From assembly GCA_037143575.1 (NCBI GenBank), contig JBAWYM010000009.1, forward strand, positions 1 through 41,160: a DNA stretch of 41,160 nt, given 5' to 3'. How positions within the stretch are numbered: the first letter of the stretch is position 1; each line of letters begins with the position of its first letter. The translations under genes and the position numbers were made by a program. The DNA is from JBAWYM01 sp037143575 (GTDB lineage: Bacteria > Patescibacteriota > Gracilibacteria > Peribacterales > Peribacteraceae). The notes beneath the pieces were generated by a model. It was not told where the DNA came from and did no database searches. It saw nothing but the letters and a program-made list of their open reading frames with translations. Shown in pieces: positions 11,201-16,957 of the stretch.

Positions 11201-12336
11201 TCGCCCTCCGGGATATCGGGCGTGGCGGAGTGACGGTGGCTGGGGAGGGGATTGGGGCACTACAGGAATTCACCGCTCTGGGAGTCGAAATGGCTGCGCA
11301 GGATGTCGCGACAGTGGTGAATGCTTCCCGCGCTGCCGGTACGCAATTCGCAGAGATGATCGTCGCTCTGGGCACGACGGCACAGGAGAATGTGCAGCAG
11401 CTGGCAGTCGTGAGTGGAGAGGGAGTATCCGCAGTGATCGATGGCTCAACGCAGGTCCTCGTCTGGAGTGGTGACACGGCGCAGTATGCCTTCAGCGTCC
11501 TTGCCGGCAATGCGCAGAGTGCCGGTGAGGGCATTGTGCAGGGAATACGCGGAGAGGCTGATGCGCTTGGACAGGGTATGGGTCAGCAAATGGCATTCGT
11601 CCAGGGTTCCATCGCCGATGCTTCAGCGCTGATCATCACTGCAGGGTCGCAGCTGTCCACAGCGGTTGCCGAGGGTACGTCCGTAGCATCCGATGTCTTG
11701 GTCCGTGGTGTTATCCTCGCCAATGATGTCGCCATTCGTGCCCGCTCCGCCGCCGGAACACTCATCGCTTCGTTCGATGTTCAATCACAGCTTCAGCAGT
11801 ATCGTTCCACGCTCGCAGAACCACAGCAGCACTACAAGACGACGCTCGCGAAGAAGAACGGCCAGATTATCATTGCCGCTCTTCACCTCAGTATTATCGA
11901 TGCGCAAGGTGAACCGTATGCGCGTACACCGGTAGTTCTCTTCTCCGATCCCAAGATCACCGTCACCGATGAAGGCGGTATCGCCACTTTCCACGATGTG
12001 CCGGTGGGAGAGCATACACTGGAGATCCAGACGAAGAGCGGCAAGACCGAGAGCCGCCTGATCACGCTCGAGCCTCCTTCTGGCATTGCCTTGGCGGAGC
12101 GGACGAATGTCGACGTCTCTCTTCCGGTCTCGCGCATCATCGTGAGTGAAGTGATCCATCCTGCGGCCCCGTGGATCGGAGAGCGTCTCCTCGTACCGTT
12201 CCTCGTGATCGCCGGCATCTTCTTCGGAGCGGCGATGGGTGTTTGGGGGGCGGTGTGGTGGTTGGAAAGGGAGCGGAATCGTGGGCGGCGTGGGAGTTCC
12301 GGGTGGCACGGGATAGGGCTGCATGGGGCACATTAG
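8272..12336 (+). CDS. Membrane-anchored cohesin/Ig protein with long helical repeat region
   Basis: The 1354-aa protein has a signal peptide (1-40), then the same cohesin-like domain and Ig repeats as the upstream protein, identical from about aa 40 to 593. A diverged last Ig repeat (to about 680) and a Gln/Ser linker follow. A long Ala/Gly-rich region (about 780-1187) shows approximate 11-residue periodicity (GRLIALSFTES, ATAFRLGMAQS and similar units) and is predicted helical. After it come a CNA-B/carboxypeptidase-regulatory-like beta domain (about 1200-1285, containing DEGGIATFHDVPVGEHTLEI), one transmembrane helix (about 1306-1331) and a short basic tail (WLERERNRGRRG). This topology fits a cell-surface anchor that displays a cohesin far from the membrane and could capture dockerin proteins such as the one encoded two genes upstream. 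The ATG overlaps the previous stop (ATGA). The helical region could also be a rod or a spacer like a tape-measure protein; its function is inferred only. Confidence 0.85.
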   Translation: MILLFSSQAKLVIKRTVSAIALVTVMLMNLSPWMVPIASAFAGDQRFLITLPAGSPATFFTGRCFKIEMRLQSDQMDTEGAEINLPYDVTKLAPYSDASCTSAATSALITGGAFPSYQYIRNTITGGTVRVSAFIGVNGTPVNTGSAPANQLLAFLYFKVLSEGTVTFDPPWSGTTDSNMTRPSGGGVDELDGVTSLTVTLAADTDTPVLSGAVPADGATGVSVSGTNLGLSLTDGHAGVNASSVTMTLNGIAQSITCTAATATNSNRMPSCTVTKALSILKYGASYTVTANGQDTASPAPHAVAPLTWSFRTEEDTDPPFAVSVSPASAQSGVSTTTPIILDIKDLKGGVSGTVSGTGVVQSSIRVTVTPAGGSAVIYTNDGAGGTTAFSASANADRSSIRVTIPAPITPYTENQTVTMAITAQDDAGNALSTSSFFTTVDTQVPDLSFFSPSQGATGIDPGRSIVFRVTDAGAGIDLSISTVTVAGIVYTGSSSPPFVVTDNDPTNPDHDLLITVTPATSFRGGQVVPVSISVRDASSPIANTATASYSFTIADTCTTCTVDQESPQRFQTDALLSDRIAFHVKDAGDGIDGNSVRLMLIGTGSAVTGNITVLTGGTLRSDGMGLTVLGSAADLTVTLTLAGIMQENVPYAAFIDATDIHGRTMPTVAYTFVRLGDRIVITESTNNQSGQNIQQQSQSENRRIRISQIIQIAVEPHPAADQGRPIPAIDTKSPVTATIPTKPVSSAKTISQAGGMCEMNQCFIPFGWTPTIALGTLIAQDVSSFLAQWEEYAWSGIATMTGEGQRIILSWIQSTENTFAMVATLLQESGRLIALSFTESATAFRLGMAQSMQIAGQGLRATGDLAWNLTMDSLASAESGIAFLQTTLDRSGTLLAGAFAEQDFALRSGMDQAAQIAGLGMHMVATTAGDGVHLMASGMDLLDHNLQAMALQLRQSGGAFSDLIASGADAAHGGLVALRDIGRGGVTVAGEGIGALQEFTALGVEMAAQDVATVVNASRAAGTQFAEMIVALGTTAQENVQQLAVVSGEGVSAVIDGSTQVLVWSGDTAQYAFSVLAGNAQSAGEGIVQGIRGEADALGQGMGQQMAFVQGSIADASALIITAGSQLSTAVAEGTSVASDVLVRGVILANDVAIRARSAAGTLIASFDVQSQLQQYRSTLAEPQQHYKTTLAKKNGQIIIAALHLSIIDAQGEPYARTPVVLFSDPKITVTDEGGIATFHDVPVGEHTLEIQTKSGKTESRLITLEPPSGIALAERTNVDVSLPVSRIIVSEVIHPAAPWIGERLLVPFLVIAGIFFGAAMGVWGAVWWLERERNRGRRGSSGWHGIGLHGAH
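8388..10049 (+). repeat. 1662-bp direct repeat, copy 2
   Basis: This is the second copy of the repeat at 6355-8016. Signal peptides before it and Ig repeats after it have diverged strongly between the two genes. Only the cohesin plus Ig block is homogenised. Confidence 0.93.
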
Positions 12337-12455
12337 ATTCATATGTTCTTTTTTTTCGGAGAGTAGTCAGAATAGTTCGAAGGGAGAGCTGAAGAGGTTT
12401 GGAAAAGGTTAGAGACCCCACTTCGTTCTTCGAACTTCGCGGGGCAGGGGCATGA

Positions 12456-12605
12456 AAGGTAAGGTTGAAAAGGCTTGAGAAATTGGTTTGGGGTCTCTCA
12501 TTGCCAGTGGTATCCATCGATGATCTCATCGGCATCAAGAAACAATCGGATAGGGAAAAGGATGCTTTGGATGTTGCCACCCTGCTAGAATACAAAGGCC
12601 TATGA
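12456..12605 (+). pseudogene. C-terminal remnant of a nucleotidyltransferase-like (AbiEii/MNT-type) gene
   Basis: An open stretch without its own start encodes about 49 residues. It contains VVSIDDLIGIKKQSDREKD followed by ALDVATLLEYKGL and a stop. This matches the usual C-terminal end of small nucleotidyltransferases (the pattern is edLi.lKk...R.kDl.Di..L). A stop codon at 12453-12455 closes the frame upstream, and no catalytic GS...D motif is present, so only the tail survives. Its stop overlaps the next ATG (ATGA), the usual arrangement for such genes and their small partner. The call rests on motif recall alone. Confidence 0.45.
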
Positions 12606-12763
12606 AGGACTATTCTTCATCCATCGATCGGGATCAACTGCGTCGGATCAAATATTCTACGACTCCTGAGCAACGGATGAATTGGCTGACCGATGCTGCA
12701 AAATTCGTCATGGAGAGCAGGAAGAACTGGAAGAAGCAACATCGGGATGCGAAGATTGGGTGA
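12602..12763 (+). CDS. Small protein (53 aa), possible partner of the nucleotidyltransferase remnant
   Basis: The ORF starts ATG-AAG-GAC and ends TGA, giving MKDYSSSIDRDQLRRIKYST followed by TPEQRMNWLTDAAKFVMES and a basic tail. The TPEQR..WL.dA..F pattern resembles small proteins encoded beside nucleotidyltransferases of toxin-antitoxin-like pairs. The start overlaps the stop of the truncated gene by 4 nt, which supports a former translationally coupled pair. It may be a surviving orphan or already non-functional. Confidence 0.45.
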   Translation: MKDYSSSIDRDQLRRIKYSTTPEQRMNWLTDAAKFVMESRKNWKKQHRDAKIG

Positions 12764-12856
12764 TTCATTGCGTGCCTCAATCGATGTCACAAGTAGAGCA
12801 GGCACCTGTCCTGCCTGCCCCTCGTAGCTATGCGGAGTGGGGAGCTTGTCGAATGG

Positions 12857-13055
12857 ATACCTGCCTGCGGGCAGCATCAGGAATTCTTTCCGTGAAAGGC
12901 CTCATCACTTCGACCCGCAGGGACGTATCCCTGCTCTCAAACAACATATAAGAGTCACTGCAGAGCAGGCATACCTGCCTGCGGGAAGCACCATGAATTC
13001 CTTCGATGAAAGGCCTCATCGCTTCGACCCGCAGGGACGTATCCCTGCTCTCAAA
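12857..13055. repeat. Two direct repeats of about 84 bp, 114 bp apart
   Basis: Segment 12858-12941 recurs at 12972-13055 with a few substitutions. Both copies contain GAAAGGCCTCATC, CTTCGACCCGCAGGGACG and TATCCCTGCTCTCAAA. Each copy ends with the hairpin GCAGGGA-cgta-TCCCTGC. A third partial end (GTATCCCTGCTCT) follows at 13066-13078. No coding role is seen. Confidence 0.8.
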
Positions 13056-13096
13056 AAGAAAGGAAGTATCCCTGCTCTGATTTCCTTTGTATTCTT

Positions 13097-13124
13097 TTGA
13101 CAGTCCTTTCGATTCCCCTACAAT
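13097..13124 (+). promoter_or_regulatory. Strong sigma70-type promoter
   Basis: A perfect -35 TTGACA (13097-13102), a 16-bp spacer and -10 TACAAT (13119-13124) are present. Transcription would begin near 13131, 2-5 nt before the ATG at 13135. Confidence 0.7.
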
Positions 13125-13134
13125 CTCTTCGAAC

Positions 13135-13203
13135 ATGATCTTCTCCTCGCTCTCTCTTCGTCGTCGTGCCATTGCCTCCACGGAGGCGAAGGCTCGTGCG
13201 TAA
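13135..13203 (+). CDS. Possible Arg-containing leader peptide (22 aa)
   Basis: The ORF from ATG 13135 to TAA 13201-13203 encodes a 22-residue peptide with the core SLSLRRRAIAS. The three Arg codons (CGT) lie at 13159-13167, and a further Arg codon lies at 13195-13197. The start is 10 nt after the -10 box, so it would be read almost leaderless. A ribosome stalled on the Arg run would leave 13176-13183 free to form the antiterminator. A ribosome finishing the ORF would cover it. It is short enough to be chance. Confidence 0.35.
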   Translation: MIFSSLSLRRRAIASTEAKARA

Positions 13204-13228
13204 GGAAAAGTGAGCTTTCGACCCGACC

Positions 13229-13256
13229 CGTGGAGTCTTCCGACTTCGCGTTTTTT
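13229..13256 (+). terminator. Intrinsic terminator
   Basis: The stem CGTGGAGTC (13229-13237) pairs with GACTTCGCG (13242-13250), with two G-U pairs and the loop TTCC. It is followed directly by TTTTTT (13251-13256). Confidence 0.65.
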
Positions 13257-13457
13257 GTATACATGTTTCATTCCTCCCACTGCTTACCGCGCCGTACCAA
13301 CCGTACCTCCTCCATGGAGGTGCCGGGCTGATGCGTGAGCATTGAGCCGTAGCACCGCCTCTATGGAGAAGCGATAGATGCGTGCTGCAGTGTTTCTTTT
13401 ACTTCTCATACGGCTCCGCAATGAAAACATCATCAATTGTTCATGGAAGCTATCTTC

Positions 13458-13483
13458 AATAACGGCGTAGCTTCGCCGGTATT
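13458..13483. repeat. Short hairpin
   Basis: AATAACGGCG (13458-13467) pairs with CGCCGGTATT (13474-13483) with one mismatch and a 6-nt loop. It lies upstream of the 13552 ORF. The sequence GCGAAGCCGTAT just after it (13523-13534) recurs near 33135. Confidence 0.6.
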
Positions 13484-13551
13484 GTGTAATGGAGCATAGC
13501 TGCGAAAAATGTTGTTTATAAAGCGAAGCCGTATCATTCCTCTTTCTTCCC

Positions 13552-13827
13552 ATGCAACCATCCTGTGTCACCGATGCAAAACTTGCTTCCCCGGATGCCA
13601 TCGTCTGCAAAGATAGTGATGCGGCAGCATTCTATGTTCAGCTGCAAAATGATGCCGTTGAAGCAGGCCTTCCCGGTATTAATTTCAGAATACTTTCTCC
13701 CATTCAGAGCAAAACATTGAAGCAATTGGCGAGAGTGCTCAGAGAAAAGCCCTCATTCTCAGCGGAGGCCAGTGAGTTTCTTCTCTTCGAGAGCGTTTAC
13801 TACGGCGTTCATGATTGTCCGCAGTGA
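13552..13827 (+). CDS. Small hypothetical protein (91 aa)
   Basis: The 91-residue protein begins MQPSCVTDAKLASPDAIVCK. It has no membrane segment and no motif I recognise. Its composition is balanced, with an acidic N-terminal half and a basic middle part (SKTLKQLARVLREKP), as in a real folded protein. It lies 49 bp upstream of argG on the same strand, so it may be cotranscribed with argG and argH. The start is preceded by a pyrimidine tract (CATTCCTCTTTCTTCCC) and not by a Shine-Dalgarno sequence, like argG, argH and other genes here. A role in arginine metabolism is possible from position only. Confidence 0.5.
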   Translation: MQPSCVTDAKLASPDAIVCKDSDAAAFYVQLQNDAVEAGLPGINFRILSPIQSKTLKQLARVLREKPSFSAEASEFLLFESVYYGVHDCPQ

Positions 13828-13876
13828 GCATGTTGGCATCTTTGTACTTTTGGTTTTCATTTCCCCACTCTCCTCT

Positions 13877-15133
13877 ATGGACACGAAAACTTCTTACCAG
13901 AAAATCGCTTCCCACGAAGCGAAGAAAGGCACGTTCAAAAAATGTCTCCTCCTGTACTCCGGCGGCCTCGATACCTCTGTGATGCTCAAGTGGATTCAGG
14001 ACGAATACGATGCCGAGGTTATTGCACTCACTGTAGGCGTTGGTCAGCTGCACGAAGATTTGGAAGCAGCGCAACAGAAGGCACTGAAGTTTGGTGCCAA
14101 AGAAGCGTACATCGTCGACGCTTCCGATCGCTTCGCAGATGAGCTCCTCACGCGGGCCATCAAGGCGAATGCCGATTACCAGGGCGGCTACCATCTTTCC
14201 ACTCCCCTCGGTCGAGTCACGCTCTCGCAGGTCGCCGTCGAGTACGCACACAAGACTGGAGCCACCGTCATCGCGCATGGCTCCACCGGCAAGGGCAACG
14301 ATCAGGTGCGGTTCGAAAGCTACATCACGACGCTCGATCCTTCTCTCAAAATCATCGCTCCGGTGCGGGAGTGGGGGATGGGACGGGACGAGGAAATTGA
14401 CTACGCACTCAAGCATGGCATTCCCGTGAAGCAGACCAAGGATTCGCCGTACTCCTACGACGACAACATGTGGGGATCGACGGGCGAAGGCGGCGAGATC
14501 GAAGATCCCAAGCTGGTTCCTCCCCTGGAAAAAATTCTGCAGGTCTGCACGCATCCCGAGAAGGCCCCCGATCAATCCGAGATCATCGAAATCGGCTTCC
14601 AGAAGGGGATTCCGGTGAGCTTCGGCGGCAAGGTCATGAGCATGAAAGAGATCGTGAAGGCGGCGAATGCTGCCGGGGCCAAACATGGAGTCGGGATTAC
14701 GCATCTGATCGAAGACCGTTTGGTGGGCTTAAAAGTCAGAGGAATTTACGAGAGTCCCGGTGCGGAAATTTTGATTTGTGCTCACTACAATCTTGAGAAG
14801 TTGGTTTCGACCCGGACACTTAATGAATTCAAGAAGACCGTCGACGAGAAGTGGGCGTACCTCTGCTACGCGGCCCAATGGTTCGAGCCGACGATGCAGG
14901 CGATTCACGCTTTCCAGGATTCCGTGAACGAGGTTGTGACGGGAACGGTGAAAGTTCGGTTGTTCAAAGGTACAGCGACAGCGGTCGCCGTCGCATCGCC
15001 CCATTCGCTCTTCAATGCCGACCTCGCGACCTTCAATCGGAATGCCGCCTTCAACCAGAATGCCTCGCCGGGTTTCATCGAGATTTATAACTTGCCGCAG
15101 AAGACGGCGTACGCTGTTCATCAGCATTCATAG
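13877..15133 (+). CDS. argG: Argininosuccinate synthase
   Basis: This cytoplasmic enzyme joins citrulline and aspartate, using ATP, to give argininosuccinate, the penultimate step of arginine synthesis. The ATP-pyrophosphatase P-loop SGGLDTS is at about 28-34. The AHGSTGKGNDQVRFE signature is at about 133-147, and YSYDDNMWGSTGEGGEIEDP corresponds to the family's NlwGr..EgG.lEDP stretch. The 418-aa length fits the family. The frame stays open further upstream (to 13772), but ATG 13877 was chosen because it gives the normal N-terminus and avoids overlapping the previous ORF. The stretch TVGVGQ has Gly where many family members have Asp (DvGQ). A hairpin element lies between this gene and argH, 96 bp downstream. 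The preceding C/T-rich tract (CCCCACTCTCCTCT) has no Shine-Dalgarno sequence. Confidence 0.95.
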   Translation: MDTKTSYQKIASHEAKKGTFKKCLLLYSGGLDTSVMLKWIQDEYDAEVIALTVGVGQLHEDLEAAQQKALKFGAKEAYIVDASDRFADELLTRAIKANADYQGGYHLSTPLGRVTLSQVAVEYAHKTGATVIAHGSTGKGNDQVRFESYITTLDPSLKIIAPVREWGMGRDEEIDYALKHGIPVKQTKDSPYSYDDNMWGSTGEGGEIEDPKLVPPLEKILQVCTHPEKAPDQSEIIEIGFQKGIPVSFGGKVMSMKEIVKAANAAGAKHGVGITHLIEDRLVGLKVRGIYESPGAEILICAHYNLEKLVSTRTLNEFKKTVDEKWAYLCYAAQWFEPTMQAIHAFQDSVNEVVTGTVKVRLFKGTATAVAVASPHSLFNADLATFNRNAAFNQNASPGFIEIYNLPQKTAYAVHQHS

Positions 15134-15148
15134 GAAGCTTTTGGCTCC

Positions 15149-15196
15149 TTTCCCATTTGTCGCAGTTCGACACGGCTCACTGTGACAAATGGGAAA
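15149..15196. repeat. Conserved-loop hairpin element (copy 1), argG-argH gap
   Basis: TTTCCCATTTGTCGCAGT (15149-15166) pairs with 15179-15196, with one mismatch in 18 bp. The loop is TCGACACGGCTC. The same 12-nt loop occurs at 30538-30581 (reverse complement) and 30893-30924 with different stems. There is no T-run, so it is more likely a mobile palindrome than a terminator. Confidence 0.85.
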
Positions 15197-15229
15197 TAGC
15201 TCTCTTCATTCCTCATTCTCTCCCACTCT

Positions 15230-16534
15230 ATGGCAACTCTCTGGAAAAAACCTTCGTCCGGCTCCCTTCATCCGCTCATCGCTTCCTACACCGTTGGCGA
15301 GGATCCGCTTTGGGACATTCAGCTCCTGCCGTATGACATATTCGCGAGCAAAGCCCATGCGAGGGGACTTTCGAAAATCGGCATCCTGAAGCCATCCGAG
15401 CTGAAGATTCTGCTTGCAGCTTTGGATGCGTTATCGAAGGAAGTTTCCAAGGGAAAGGTGACGATCAGCGTAGAGGATGAGGACTGTCACACGGTCATCG
15501 AACATTACCTCGTTGCGAAATGCGGTGAAGCCGGCAAGAAAATTCACACCGGCCGCAGCCGCAATGATCAGGTGCTCGTGGCGCTTCGGCTCTTGATGAA
15601 GGATCGGATGCAGATGATTCGGACGTCCACAGTGGACCTGGCGGAAATGTTTTTGGCGAGTGCCGAGAAGCACCGCGATGTGCCGTTCCCCGGGTACAGT
15701 CACACGCAGCAGGCGATGCTCAGCTCACTGGGTCACTACTTCGCAAGTTTCACGGAGAACCTTCTCGAAGATGTTGAATTCCTTGTGGGAGTGCTTCATC
15801 ACATCGATCGCAATCCTCTCGGGAGTGCGGCAGGGTTCGGCGTCGCCCTGCCGCTGGACCGGGAAGGCACCACGAAGGAACTTGGGTTTGAGAGGATCCA
15901 ATGCAATTCCCTCGCATGTCAGACGAGCCGTGGGAAGTTCGAGAGTGTCGTGATGGAAGGGTTGATGCAGGTAATGCTTACCCTTGGCAGGTTTGCACAG
16001 GACATGCTCTTCTTCACATCTCAGGAGTGTGAGTATTTCACTGTTCCTGATTATCTCGTCACGGGGTCCAGCATCATGCCGCAGAAGCGCAACCTCGACG
16101 GACTGGAGGTCCTCCGGGGAAATATCAGTGTCGTTCTGGGATATCAGCACTCCGTACAGGGGATCGCGAGCAAGCTCCTCTCCGGCTACAACCGTGATCT
16201 CATTCTCCTCAAGCGGCCGCTCCTCGAGAGTTTTCGGATTGTGCTCCAGAGCCTCGACGTTGCGAAGCTGTATCTCGCAGGTCTGAAGCCCAATTCTGAC
16301 CACATCGCGTCGAAGATTTCTCCAGGCATCTTCCTCGCGGATATCGCGACAGCTTTAGCTTCTGAGAAGGGGATTCCTTTTCGGGATGCCTACGTTCTGG
16401 CTTCCCAAATTTCCCCGAAGGACATCGATCTGCAGGCGAATATTCGTTCGAAGATTTCTGCCGGGGCTCCGGGGAATCTTCAGCTGAAGCGGTATCGGAC
16501 GTGGATGGGGAAGATGAGGAAGGATAACCAGTGA
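15230..16534 (+). CDS. argH: Argininosuccinate lyase
   Basis: This enzyme cleaves argininosuccinate to arginine and fumarate, the last step of arginine synthesis, following ArgG encoded just upstream. It belongs to the fumarase/aspartase superfamily. The signature GSSIMPQKRN, which carries the catalytic serine loop, is at about 278-287. The substrate-binding HTGRSRNDQ is near 105-113, and the GYSHTQQAM segment with the active-site His is near 155. The 434-aa length is slightly short of the usual 450-460 but includes all core regions and a normal C-terminus ending at TGA. The start ATG is preceded by CATTCTCTCCCACTCT, again pyrimidine-rich without a Shine-Dalgarno sequence. The hairpin element between the two genes may separate or modulate their transcription. 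Confidence 0.95.
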   Translation: MATLWKKPSSGSLHPLIASYTVGEDPLWDIQLLPYDIFASKAHARGLSKIGILKPSELKILLAALDALSKEVSKGKVTISVEDEDCHTVIEHYLVAKCGEAGKKIHTGRSRNDQVLVALRLLMKDRMQMIRTSTVDLAEMFLASAEKHRDVPFPGYSHTQQAMLSSLGHYFASFTENLLEDVEFLVGVLHHIDRNPLGSAAGFGVALPLDREGTTKELGFERIQCNSLACQTSRGKFESVVMEGLMQVMLTLGRFAQDMLFFTSQECEYFTVPDYLVTGSSIMPQKRNLDGLEVLRGNISVVLGYQHSVQGIASKLLSGYNRDLILLKRPLLESFRIVLQSLDVAKLYLAGLKPNSDHIASKISPGIFLADIATALASEKGIPFRDAYVLASQISPKDIDLQANIRSKISAGAPGNLQLKRYRTWMGKMRKDNQ

Positions 16535-16569
16535 TTGCATGACCAATGGCAGAGGAGTACAATTGTACT
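16535..16569 (+). promoter_or_regulatory. Promoter with overlapping palindromic operator
   Basis: A -35-like TTGCAT (16535-16540), a 17-bp spacer and -10 TACAAT (16558-16563) are present. A perfect 14-bp palindrome AGTACAATTGTACT (16556-16569) covers the -10 box, where a RelB-type repressor would block RNA polymerase. The start codon follows at 16591. Confidence 0.55.
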
Positions 16570-16590
16570 ACTTTTGTCCCCCAAGCTCTC

Positions 16591-16869
16591 ATGGCAACTT
16601 CACGTCTTCAGCAGCGTATCGACCCCGATCTCCGGAGGGATGCCGAGATGATTCTGAAGATTCAGAGAATCAAACCTTCACAGGCGATCTTTCTCTTCTA
16701 CACCGAGGTGAAGCGTACCGGTGGCTTGCCGTTTTCTCCGTCCCGTGTTCAGCCTTCCGAAATTCCCAATGCACGGTTGCGCAAGGATTTAGAAGAGGCC
16801 AGGAAGGGGAAAGGGGTGAAGACGTTCGCGCATTCGAAGGCGCTTTTCGATTCTCTAAAAAAGCTCTGA
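16591..16869 (+). CDS. RelB/DinJ-family antitoxin-like protein
   Basis: The 92-aa protein has the classic RelB/DinJ layout. The N-terminal ribbon-helix-helix begins MATSRLQQRIDPDLRRDAE, followed by IKPSQAIFLFYTEVKRTGGLPF, a conserved family pattern of T.sqAI.lf...v...gLPF. The linker contains PNARLRKDLEEARKGKG and the C-terminus is KTFAHSKALFDSLKKL. Such proteins bind DNA as dimers, repress their own promoter and neutralise a RelE/YafQ ribonuclease. ATG 16591 was chosen over 16546 because it gives the family's usual start and lies behind the tract GTCCCCCAAGCTCTC. No toxin gene follows: the next gene is an unrelated membrane protein. It is therefore an orphan, or it acts on a toxin encoded elsewhere. 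A palindrome over the promoter fits autoregulation. Confidence 0.8.
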   Translation: MATSRLQQRIDPDLRRDAEMILKIQRIKPSQAIFLFYTEVKRTGGLPFSPSRVQPSEIPNARLRKDLEEARKGKGVKTFAHSKALFDSLKKL

Positions 16870-16944
16870 GCCCTGCGCATAACCAAAACAACGAAGCGTT
16901 TCCGTCGTGATTATGCGAAATCGTGACTTATTCTGTACGGAGAA

Positions 16945-16950
16945 TATAAT
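16945..16950 (+). promoter_or_regulatory. -10 box for a leaderless transcript
   Basis: A perfect TATAAT is followed by 7 nt and then ATG at 16958, so the start codon would be the first transcribed base. No convincing -35 is seen. This box decided the choice of the 16958 start over ATG 16949, which overlaps the box. Confidence 0.55.
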
Positions 16951-16957
16951 GCGCGTT

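Larger units (their letters stand above)
13131..13256 (+). ncRNA. Candidate attenuator leader RNA upstream of the arginine genes
   Basis: This is a predicted transcript of about 125 nt between a consensus promoter and an intrinsic terminator. It contains a 22-codon ORF with three consecutive Arg codons. Segment 13176-13183 (CTCCACGG) is perfectly complementary to 13228-13235 (CCGTGGAG). The latter overlaps the 5' arm of the terminator, so the two structures exclude each other. An alternative is a free small RNA or part of a palindromic repeat cluster. The regulatory role is inferred from layout. Confidence 0.4.
12337..13551. other. Repeat-rich region without a normal-sized gene
   Basis: This 1.2-kb stretch holds a nucleotidyltransferase tail (12456-12605), a 53-codon ORF (12602-12763), two direct repeats (12857-13055), a promoter/short ORF/terminator set (13097-13256) and several palindromes (CCTCCATGGAGG near 13309, and a hairpin at 13458-13483). 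The segment 12803-12856 resembles, in reverse complement, the repeat at 30625-30650: both carry CATTCGACAAGCTC and a GGCAGGCAG run. I see no tRNA or rRNA. Confidence 0.6.

Noticed and set aside
12857..13055. CRISPR array
   Set aside because: There are only two long, imperfect repeats and no regular short repeat-spacer pattern or cas gene.
13131..13256. Known structured RNA (SRP, 6S, tmRNA)
   Set aside because: I could not find the conserved SRP loop or tmRNA/6S features; only the attenuator-like layout is supported.
13877..13879. Upstream start for argG at 13772
   Set aside because: It would add 35 hydrophobic residues not found in ArgG and overlap the 13552 ORF.
13739..14704. Minus-strand 321-codon frame opposite argG
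   Set aside because: argG is clearly the real gene; the antisense has no recognisable features.
15166..15180. tRNA T-arm (GTTCGA) in the palindromes at 15166, 30590, 30901
   Set aside because: No acceptor, D or anticodon arms can be built; the sequence belongs to the hairpin loop family.
16539..16910. Alternative 123-codon frame over the antitoxin gene
   Set aside because: The overlapping frame from 16591 matches RelB/DinJ well; this one has no family pattern.
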